This document shows positions 1 through 6,491 of a stretch of 64,000 bases of DNA, piece by piece. How positions within the stretch are numbered: position 1 is the stretch's first letter; every line of letters starts with the position of its first letter. A program made the position numbers and the translations under genes. Origin of the DNA: Frankia nepalensis (GTDB taxonomy: Bacteria; Actinomycetota; Actinomycetes; Frankiales; Frankiaceae). The stretch lies in contig NZ_JADWYU010000096.1 in assembly GCF_016786325.1 (NCBI RefSeq), positions 56,152 through 120,151 of the forward strand. The letters run 5' to 3'. The notes beneath the pieces were generated by a model. It was not told where the DNA came from. It worked only from the letters and a program-made list of their open reading frames with translations, and did not search any database.

Positions 1-472
1 GGGACGTGACCTGCCGACCGTGCTCGCGGGCTTCGCGGTCACCACCAGGCTCCAGACCGCCTCGTCGCTGCCTGGCTGGCATCCCGCGCTGGGACGGGGG
101 TCCTCATGTGGGTCTCGTCTCGACGCCGCTCGGCCGGCTCCACGGAGACAACGTGGAGGCGAGCCCGTATTGGTCCGGCCCACCCGCGGGGGCATCGTCG
201 GCGGCCTCGCGAGGGACATCGCCGCCAACATCGCGGACTCCTGCACCGCACGCGGGCAGCGCGGTTCCCGACTCAGGCCGTGCGGGCCGTGAGGGCTTGC
301 GCGAGGGCCGGTGCGAGGTGTGGAGATCCCAGGGTTGTCCACAGGCAGCGACAGCGGCCCGGCGTCGCGGGCTCGGTGATGGTGCCGTGGTCTCGACGAA
401 GGCCCGGCGTGCCCGAAGGCGCGCCGCGCTGCGGCCGGTGACCTGGCGGTCTGGGACATCAGAGGAGGCGCG
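1..472. other. left edge, no confident gene
   Basis: I cannot assign a gene here. A plus-strand frame is open from base 2 to a stop at 290-292 and could be the 3' end of a gene entering from the left. Its translation turns arginine- and proline-rich and I recognise no domain. Reading frames on the other strand are equally low in complexity, as expected of GC-rich non-coding DNA. The last bases (about 460-472) carry a GAGGAGG-like ribosome binding site for the next gene. Confidence 0.2.
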
Positions 473-838
473 ATGGGCTGGCATACGCGGGCGGCAGAGC
501 TGACCGGCGGCGAGGAGGTCGGGGCGCGGGTGGCGTTGATGTTGCTGGAGCATGCCGCGTCCGGGTTGCTGCACGCCCCGGCCCGCGAGAGCCTGGCCGG
601 GCTGACCGCACGGGCGGACGTGCACCTGGCCGTCTACGAGCTCGACACCGCAGGGGTGGCGGCCCCGCCGGCGTTCGAGGCCGGCCTGGAGCGCGTCACG
701 ACAGGGGACGTACGACCCCTGCTGGAAGGGGCGGTGTCGCTGCTGGTGGCGGCGGTCGACATCGCGGTCGACCCGGTTCCGATCGCCCGCGCGGCGGTCC
801 GCACCCGCCGGGCGCTCGCGGCGCTGGGCCGTGGCTGA
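473..838 (+). CDS. small hypothetical protein, first of a coupled pair
   Basis: This 121-residue protein is not recognised. It is alanine- and leucine-rich, has no signal peptide or clear transmembrane segment, and is probably mostly helical. The ATG follows a strong purine-rich ribosome binding site (gaggaggcg), which fixes the start. The next gene begins at GTG 831, eight bases before this stop, so the two are probably translationally coupled and work together. GC-biased third positions run across the whole frame, which supports a real gene. No catalytic motif is visible, so no function is proposed. Confidence 0.6.
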   Translation: MGWHTRAAELTGGEEVGARVALMLLEHAASGLLHAPARESLAGLTARADVHLAVYELDTAGVAAPPAFEAGLERVTTGDVRPLLEGAVSLLVAAVDIAVDPVPIARAAVRTRRALAALGRG

Positions 839-2456
839 CCCGGTCACCTACGGCGGTCTCGTCGACGACGCCGTACGGATCGCCGCCCGCGCCACGGCCC
901 GGGGGACGACGCGACCTGTCGAGCTGGACACGACCGGGCTGGTCGGGCTGGTTCGGGTCGCCGGCCGGCACGCCTCGCTGTTGTCCCGGCGGTTCGGCGT
1001 GTCCCATCCCGCGTGGAGCCTCGCCGATGTCGTTGGCCGCACCGTCGCCGCCCTCCCCTCCAGCGACACCCCACGGCCAGGTGTGGAGGGGGCGAGCCCG
1101 TGGCACGTGGCGGCCGGCCGGCTCGCGCTGGCCCACGACCTGCTCGCCCAGCAGGTCGGCCCGGACGGGCAGGAGCTCGGCCCGGACGCGCGCCACCTGG
1201 CCGACCGCGACGCCACCGTCGCGGCAACAGGCAGGGTCGCGACCCTGACCGCCCTCGCGGCCGACGCCGCGCAGGACCTGTTCACCGAACTGCGCACGGC
1301 GGCACCGCCGGACTCGGCCGAGCGAAGGCCCGTCGTGTCCGGCAGCCAGCTGCCCCCCAACGCGCGAGCACTATGGCTGATCCGCGGCCTGGCCGTCCCG
1401 GCCGGCGACATCGTCGACCAGTGCGGCGGCCCCGACCGGCCCGGCCCTCTCGACGACCTCCAACCCCTGTTCGCCGACCGCGACCTGCCTGTCCTGGACC
1501 GCCGGCTCGAACAGCTCCGCCTCGCCGCGTTCGTCCTCAGCCAGCCCGACGCCTCCCCCACCCACCACGCCCTGGCCGCCCTGGCCGACCTTGCGGCGGT
1601 CATCGCCGGCCAGACCAACCTCGCGCTACGCCCCTACAGCAACCCCGGCAGGCGGACCGCCTCCCCCCACGACCAGGCCAGCAAACAGGCCGTCGCGACC
1701 GCCGCGGCGTGGGAGATCATCCCGAGGATGCTGGCCCACACCGTGTCTTTGGGAACCGAAGGCCGGGTGGCCCTCGCCCTCGCCGAGGACATCCGGCAAC
1801 GCCTGACCGGCGCCCTCGCCGGCGACACCCCGCAGGGCCTGGCCCCGTTCCGCCGCGCCGCGCTGGTCCTGCCCGACCTCGCCCTCAGCGGCGCCGTCAC
1901 CGCCAGGCGGCTGCTCGGCGGTGACCTGCTGACCTACCGCGCCAGCCACGACATTCACATCCGCCTCGACCGCCGGCGCGCCGCCCGTCTGACCCAGGCC
2001 TACACCGACGCGCTCGCCGCTTCCCACGCCCTCGTCGCCCGCCTCGCCGAACTCCCCGGCACTCAGCCCCGGCCCCACCTGGCCGCCCACCTCGGCTCAC
2101 AGACTCCCAGGCCACCCACGACCAGCCAGGCCCACCAGCCTGCGGACATCCGCCCGCCGCGGCTGACCACCCCTGCCGGAGAGCCGCGATGGGTCGAGAT
2201 CAACGACCGTGAGCACGGCACACTGCACTGCCTGTCCGACGACCTCGTCCGCGCGCTGCGCCACCCCACCGACGACCTACGCCAGATCCTCGCCCCGCTC
2301 GCCCACCAGCTCGGCCTGTCCGGCCGGGAACCCCACATCACCCTCGCTGTTCTCGCCATCCACCATCTCGCCGACAAGATCGCACCGGCGGCCGAGTTCG
2401 CCCCTGACCCGAGTGCCGGTACGGCGCCACCCCCAACCATCGGATTTGATCTTTAA
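831..2456 (+). CDS. hypothetical 541-residue protein coupled to the upstream gene
   Basis: The protein is large and soluble-looking. It is predicted to be largely alpha-helical, with many leucine/alanine heptad-like stretches, and I match no domain. A proline-rich, low-complexity linker around residues 410-445 separates a long N-terminal helical part (about 1-400) from a small C-terminal part (about 450-541). The GTG start overlaps the 121-residue gene by eight bases, indicating coupling. The pair resembles the anonymous two-gene accessory modules common in actinomycete variable regions, but that is only an impression. It ends 241 bases before the convergent DUF1152 gene, and I see no strong hairpin in that gap. 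Confidence 0.65.
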   Translation: MADPVTYGGLVDDAVRIAARATARGTTRPVELDTTGLVGLVRVAGRHASLLSRRFGVSHPAWSLADVVGRTVAALPSSDTPRPGVEGASPWHVAAGRLALAHDLLAQQVGPDGQELGPDARHLADRDATVAATGRVATLTALAADAAQDLFTELRTAAPPDSAERRPVVSGSQLPPNARALWLIRGLAVPAGDIVDQCGGPDRPGPLDDLQPLFADRDLPVLDRRLEQLRLAAFVLSQPDASPTHHALAALADLAAVIAGQTNLALRPYSNPGRRTASPHDQASKQAVATAAAWEIIPRMLAHTVSLGTEGRVALALAEDIRQRLTGALAGDTPQGLAPFRRAALVLPDLALSGAVTARRLLGGDLLTYRASHDIHIRLDRRRAARLTQAYTDALAASHALVARLAELPGTQPRPHLAAHLGSQTPRPPTTSQAHQPADIRPPRLTTPAGEPRWVEINDREHGTLHCLSDDLVRALRHPTDDLRQILAPLAHQLGLSGREPHITLAVLAIHHLADKIAPAAEFAPDPSAGTAPPPTIGFDL

Positions 2457-2697
2457 CCGGGCCCCGCGGCGTTCGCGCCGAGCGGGTCGACTGGGCAGAC
2501 GTGCTCGGCGACCAGAGCGGTGGCCCCGCGCGCGATGCCAGATCCGGATCATCGAACCTGGCATGGGTCCGCGACGGGGTATGCAACAGTCGCACCTCGT
2601 AGATGCCCGCTCGGTCAGGTCGGATCGGTCCTTCAACAAGACCGTCATCCCAGCTCAAGGGCATTTACGCGTTTGCGACACCATCAAGCAGCCGCAA

Positions 2698-3834
2698 CTA
2701 CCGATGCATCCAGGCCGAGCTGTCGGCGTATTGGGCTTTTCTCTGCCGCGTGGACCACAGCGGAAAGGCATCGTGGCCGGGTTGGATCGATGTGAGGAGT
2801 TCTCTCAGTTCCGGCGCCTCGATCCTGGGCGCTTTGATCGCCTCGGCGATCCGCCGGCAGGTGAGAAGGTCGATGCCCCGCTGGCCGGCGTCTTCGACGT
2901 ATGCCAGCGCTCTCGCCGTGAGGTCGGCGGGACTTGGTTGCTCATCTCCTGGAGGTAGGGTCTTGAGCTTTCGCCTTTCGTAGTCGATCTCGGATGTGCC
3001 CCGTGCACCGCGAACCGCGTCCTCGGCCTCTGCCAGGGAGCGGGTGTCGGTGAGGAGCGGGGCGAGAAGGCTTCCCTCGTACACCTGACGGAGATCGGCG
3101 ACGTAGACGTCCGCGCTCGCGTCGTTCAGTTCGACTGTCGCCCCTTCGCCGCGCAGCTCGACGGTTCCGCGGTGGCCGCGCGCGGCGGCGGCCAGGAGCG
3201 CCGTGGCCTCGGTGGGGTGCCATGCGAGGATCGTGCGCACGGCGTCGGCGTCCTGGTGGCCTACGGATGATGTTCGTCGTCCGCCGAGACCGCGAAGCCG
3301 GTTCAGCACGGCGGAGGCGGCGAGTTCGCCGTCCAGGCCCGGCCCGGCCACGACCAGCTCCGTGGGCACGTCGAGACTCGCGCAGGCGGCGATGGCCAGG
3401 GTGTCGGCGAGCGGGCTCAGGAGTTCGGGCTCGTCACCTCGTGCGACCGCGTCTCCGCCGACGTCGATGAGCGAAACCTTGTCAACGTCCTCACGTTTGA
3501 TGATCTCGCTGAGCTGGTCGTGGATTCCGACTGCGCCCTGGGACGGGTCGAGGAGGAGGAGAGGCGTGTCGATCGACCCCGCGAGCCGCGGGAGGGTCGA
3601 TCTGCTGGGCGGGCTGACAGCTGTGGAGGACACGATGCGGGCGTTGAGGTCGCCGAACGGCCGCAGGCCGTTGAAGTCCCCGGCTCGTCGCGGTCCGGGC
3701 AACGGGTCGACGCGCAGGCGCTCCCAGGCGTAGGTGAGGATCGCTACATCGACGTCGGACTGATCCGCCCGACCGATCATCACTGCGCCCAGGGCGTCGC
3801 CGCCGCCGCCGGTGGCCACGACCAGACGTCTCAT
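2698..3834 (-). CDS. DUF1152-family protein
   Basis: The N-terminus reads as a beta strand running into a glycine-rich loop (residues about 3-13, VVATGGGGDAL), the signature of DUF1152 proteins. That loop resembles a nucleotide-binding loop, but the family has no established reaction. The 378 residues are a plausible full length. The gene is divergent from the GntR gene; the palindromic operator at 3883-3898 lies between them and could control both. Its place beside an FxLD lanthipeptide cluster suggests an accessory role such as immunity or modification, but that is inference. The start ATG at 3834 is in good context and no other start is compelling. The family call rests on the N-terminal motif and overall length. 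Confidence 0.7.
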   Translation of the reverse strand: MRRLVVATGGGGDALGAVMIGRADQSDVDVAILTYAWERLRVDPLPGPRRAGDFNGLRPFGDLNARIVSSTAVSPPSRSTLPRLAGSIDTPLLLLDPSQGAVGIHDQLSEIIKREDVDKVSLIDVGGDAVARGDEPELLSPLADTLAIAACASLDVPTELVVAGPGLDGELAASAVLNRLRGLGGRRTSSVGHQDADAVRTILAWHPTEATALLAAAARGHRGTVELRGEGATVELNDASADVYVADLRQVYEGSLLAPLLTDTRSLAEAEDAVRGARGTSEIDYERRKLKTLPPGDEQPSPADLTARALAYVEDAGQRGIDLLTCRRIAEAIKAPRIEAPELRELLTSIQPGHDAFPLWSTRQRKAQYADSSAWMHR

Positions 3835-3882
3835 GGCGCAACCCTAGATTCCGAGCGGCCCTCGTGGCGTACGCTGGCGGCC

Positions 3883-3898
3883 AGTGGCCAATGCCACT
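3883..3898. promoter_or_regulatory. GntR operator, copy 1
   Basis: The bases AGTGGCCAATGCCACT form an inverted repeat, AGTGGC-N4-GCCACT, flanked by one further C/G pair on each side. It sits 18 bases upstream of the preferred GTG start of the GntR gene, and the same pattern recurs twice before the methyltransferase gene. UTRA-type GntR repressors commonly bind such symmetric sites and repress their own genes. Binding here is inferred. Confidence 0.75.
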
Positions 3899-3916
3899 GG
3901 CCGAAAGGGTGTTGCC

Positions 3917-4663
3917 GTGCCTGACCTTCAGCGGGTGCTTCCGAAGTATCTGCAGATCGCGAACCATCTCCGAGATCAGATCCTGCGCGGCGATCTTCGG
4001 CCTGGCGCGGAGGTCCCGTCCGAGCGAACCCTTGCTGTCGACTGGAAGGTCAGCCGACCAACGGCAACGAAGGCCCTGGAGGCGCTGCGCGTGCAGGGCC
4101 TGATCGAGTCCCGGCAGGGCTCCGGCAGCTACGTCGTGGATCAGATGGGCGTTCATCGGCGGGCTCGCGAGCGGTATGGCCGAGGGCGCGAGACTGGTGC
4201 GATCTACCCGCCGAACGAGTGGGCCCGCATCGTCGCGGCCGAGATCGTGGCGGCGCCAGAGCATGTGGAAGCAGCGCTGGGCGGCGACGTGCCGCGGGTG
4301 ATCCGGCGCCACCGGATCACCCATGGCGACGACGGACCCGTGGAGGTCTCCACGTCCTGGATCTCTGCCGCCCTGGCCGACGTGGCCCCTCGTCTGCTCC
4401 AGACCGAGCGGATCCGCGAAGGCACACTGGCCTACCTCGCGAGCGTCACCGGCCTGCGAGCCCGCCTGGCCCGGGATCGGGTCACCGCCCGGCTGGCCAC
4501 CGACACCGAGGCAGCCGACCTGGAACTGGGCCCCGGGCCGCACGCGGTTCTGGTGGTACGCCATGTCGTCTGCACCGAGGCGAACCAGCCTCTGGAGTTC
4601 GTCGAGGCTGTCTACCCGCCTGAGAGCTGGACGTTTGAGCAGGAATACCCCGTGACGAGCTAG
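3917..4663 (+). CDS. GntR-family repressor with UTRA domain
   Basis: The 248-residue protein has a GntR winged helix at the N-terminus (about residues 8-75, including the typical VPSERTLAVDWKVSRPTATKAL helix region) and a C-terminal UTRA ligand-binding part (about 90-235). GTG 3917 is chosen because GAAAGGG lies seven bases upstream; the longer GTG start at 3884 would fall inside the palindrome. The protein is the obvious ligand-responsive regulator of the lanthipeptide operon, since the same operator half-sites occur at its own promoter and before the methyltransferase gene. The ligand is unknown. It could instead act on the divergent DUF1152 gene as well. Confidence 0.85.
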   Translation: MPDLQRVLPKYLQIANHLRDQILRGDLRPGAEVPSERTLAVDWKVSRPTATKALEALRVQGLIESRQGSGSYVVDQMGVHRRARERYGRGRETGAIYPPNEWARIVAAEIVAAPEHVEAALGGDVPRVIRRHRITHGDDGPVEVSTSWISAALADVAPRLLQTERIREGTLAYLASVTGLRARLARDRVTARLATDTEAADLELGPGPHAVLVVRHVVCTEANQPLEFVEAVYPPESWTFEQEYPVTS

Positions 4664-4700
4664 GGACCCCGTCGCGAGCGCCGGGTTCTTGCTAAACCAG

Positions 4701-4739
4701 GTGGCATATGCCACTCTGAGGCAAGTGGCATATGCCACT
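4701..4739. promoter_or_regulatory. tandem GntR operators, copies 2 and 3
   Basis: Two palindromes lie nine bases apart edge to edge: GTGGCATATGCCAC at 4701-4714 and AGTGGCATATGCCACT at 4724-4739. Their centres are 24 bases apart, a little over two helical turns, so two dimers could bind the same face. They match the AGTGGC-N4-GCCACT site ahead of the GntR gene. The methyltransferase start is about 230 bases downstream, so the promoter and a fairly long leader probably lie in between. Confidence 0.75.
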
Positions 4740-4971
4740 GTCGGCATCAGTCCTTGATCCGGAGTCCGAAGGTGGCGTCGTCGGCCGAGAGCATGCCGGG
4801 GATCCGCTCACAGGCATGATCCGGAGCCGGGGCGCCGAGCGGCTTCCGCCGCCGCGACCAGCTACGTCACGGGGCTGGACGCCAGCAACCAAAGCCCGAA
4901 TACCAACGCGCAGACCTTCCAGGAAGCGCCCGAGACCGCGTTACCCGCGGACATCAGGAAAGGGCACCGTC

Positions 4972-6192
4972 TTGAGCACCAGCACGAGCACCCGGGCTGA
5001 GGATCTTCGTAACGCCCTCGTCGACAAGATTGTCGCGGGGCATGTGCGGCAAGGGCTGACGATGCGCGCCGAGGTGGAGCGGGCGCTGAGGAAGGTGCCG
5101 CGTGAGTTGTTCACGCCGGGCGTGCCGCTCGAGGAGGCATACCGGGACGGCGCCGTCATCACCAAACGCAGCGCCGACGGCGTGAATCTGAGTTCGGTAT
5201 CCGCGCCCTATCTGATTGCGGAGATGCTGGGCCAGGCGAAAGGCCGGCACGTCCTTGAGATCGGCAGCGGGGGGTACAACGCCGCCTTGCTGCGGGAGAT
5301 CGCCGGGCCAGGCGGGTCGGTGCTGACGGTCGATATCGACCAGGAGGTCACCGACCGGGCCCGCGCCTGCCTGGACACGGCGGGCTATTCCGATGTTGAG
5401 GTCGTGTGCGCGGACGCCGAGTTCGAGATCGAGCCTGGCCGCGGGTTCGATCTCATCGAGGTCACGGTCGGTGCGTGGGATATCCCGCCGGCCTGGATCA
5501 GCCAGCTCGCCGAAGGCGGCACCCTGGTCGTCCCGCTCCGCACCTTGGGCATGACCCGGTCGTGGGCACTGCGGCGCGCCGGGAATCACCTTGTGAGCAC
5601 CAGCAACCTGCTGTGCGGATTCGTCCCCATGCAGGGCGAGGGCGCCAGCAAGGGCCGCAGTGTCCCCCTCGGCGACGGCGTCACGCTGTGGCTCAACGAG
5701 CATCAGCAGGACATCGACGGCGACCCGGTCGCCGCCGTGTTCTCCCAGGAACGGCATGAGGCACGGTCGGGGGTGACGGTCCCCAGCGGCCGGCTCTCCG
5801 CTGATCTTGACCTGTGGCTGGCGACCCACCTGCCCAATTTCGGCCTGATGATTACCGAACTGGCGGCGATCGACAACGGCCTCGTCGTCCCGTCGTGGCG
5901 CTTCGGAACCCCGGCGTTCGTCGACGGTGCGACCCTGGCCTACCGGGGGAAGCTCCGCCAGGTCGACGACACCACGACCGAATTCGAGTACGTCGTCTAC
6001 GCGCACGGACCCGATGCCGCCAGGCTCGCCGAGCAGATGGCCGACCAGATCCGCGCCTGGGACAGGGCCGGCCGGCCTACTTCGACGTTGTGTGTCTTCT
6101 CCATCGGCACTCCCGACGCCGATCTTCCTGACGGAATGGTGTTGGACAAGAAGCACACCCGTCTCGTGTTCACCTGGCCAACCGCCAAGTAG
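4972..6192 (+). CDS. FxLD-system methyltransferase (PCMT-like)
   Basis: The 406-residue enzyme is an S-adenosylmethionine methyltransferase of the protein-L-isoaspartate O-methyltransferase type. The SAM motif I (VLEIGSGGYNAAL) is at about residues 94-106, followed by the acidic strand VLTVDID. Related enzymes in lanthipeptide loci methylate aspartate side chains and can lead to succinimide or isoaspartate in the peptide; that this enzyme does so is inferred. TTG 4972 is preferred because AGGAAAGGG precedes it. The longer ATG at 4732 would lie inside an operator and add a proline/arginine-rich tail typical of non-coding DNA. The C-terminal half (about 210-406) carries the extra domain seen in FxLD-system methyltransferases. 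The gene is first in the operon with the precursor, LanB and LanC. Confidence 0.85.
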   Translation: MSTSTSTRAEDLRNALVDKIVAGHVRQGLTMRAEVERALRKVPRELFTPGVPLEEAYRDGAVITKRSADGVNLSSVSAPYLIAEMLGQAKGRHVLEIGSGGYNAALLREIAGPGGSVLTVDIDQEVTDRARACLDTAGYSDVEVVCADAEFEIEPGRGFDLIEVTVGAWDIPPAWISQLAEGGTLVVPLRTLGMTRSWALRRAGNHLVSTSNLLCGFVPMQGEGASKGRSVPLGDGVTLWLNEHQQDIDGDPVAAVFSQERHEARSGVTVPSGRLSADLDLWLATHLPNFGLMITELAAIDNGLVVPSWRFGTPAFVDGATLAYRGKLRQVDDTTTEFEYVVYAHGPDAARLAEQMADQIRAWDRAGRPTSTLCVFSIGTPDADLPDGMVLDKKHTRLVFTWPTAK

Positions 6193-6240
6193 CGGCCCTC
6201 CCCGGGTGCCACTCCCTCTTTTGCGCAGAAGGGGGAATGG

Positions 6241-6263
6241 TTCCCGGGAATGGCTCCCGGGAC
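6241..6263. repeat. doubled TCCCGGGA palindrome before the precursor gene
   Basis: The octamer TCCCGGGA occurs at 6242-6249 and again at 6255-6262, with 13-base spacing. The first copy extends to the ten-base palindrome TTCCCGGGAA. It lies in the 95-base gap between the methyltransferase stop and the precursor start. It could be an RNA fold that raises precursor output over its neighbours, or a protein site. Neither is proven. Confidence 0.5.
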
Positions 6264-6287
6264 CGACGGCAGAAAGGACGGCCCTCC

Positions 6288-6425
6288 ATGGACCCCACGG
6301 AGTTCCAGCTCAACGTCCACCTCGTCGACGCCGGACCCGCCGGCGCGGTCGCGTCGGAGGACTGCACCTCCGACGAGTGCGGCTCGGGTGAGACCAGCAG
6401 CGACGCCTGCACGACCAACAGCTGA
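6288..6425 (+). CDS. FxLD-type lanthipeptide precursor
   Basis: The 45-residue peptide begins MDPTEFQLNVHLVDAGPAG and ends in a Cys/Ser/Thr-rich core. The leader shows the F-x-L-(D/N)-V pattern of FxLD precursors, here FQLN rather than FxLD. The core from about residue 26 has three cysteines (C26, C31, C41) and eight Ser/Thr (S28, S33, S38, S39 and S45 among them), enough for up to three (methyl)lanthionine rings after LanB dehydration and LanC cyclisation. Several acidic residues (D29, E30, E35, D39-40 region) offer targets for the neighbouring methyltransferase. ATG 6288 has GAAAGGACG seven bases upstream. A longer in-frame start at 6237 would add a non-conserved tail. No dedicated leader protease gene is visible nearby. 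Confidence 0.88.
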   Translation: MDPTEFQLNVHLVDAGPAGAVASEDCTSDECGSGETSSDACTTNS

Positions 6426-6491
6426 CGCCAACAGGTGGCCCGGCCCCCGCGGGCCGGGCCACCCGCCCAACGGCCACAGGCAGAGGTAGCG

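Noticed and set aside
4732..4971. N-terminal extension of the methyltransferase from ATG 4732
   Set aside because: It would begin inside the GntR palindrome and encode a proline/arginine-rich tail, while TTG 4972 has a good ribosome site and gives the usual family length.
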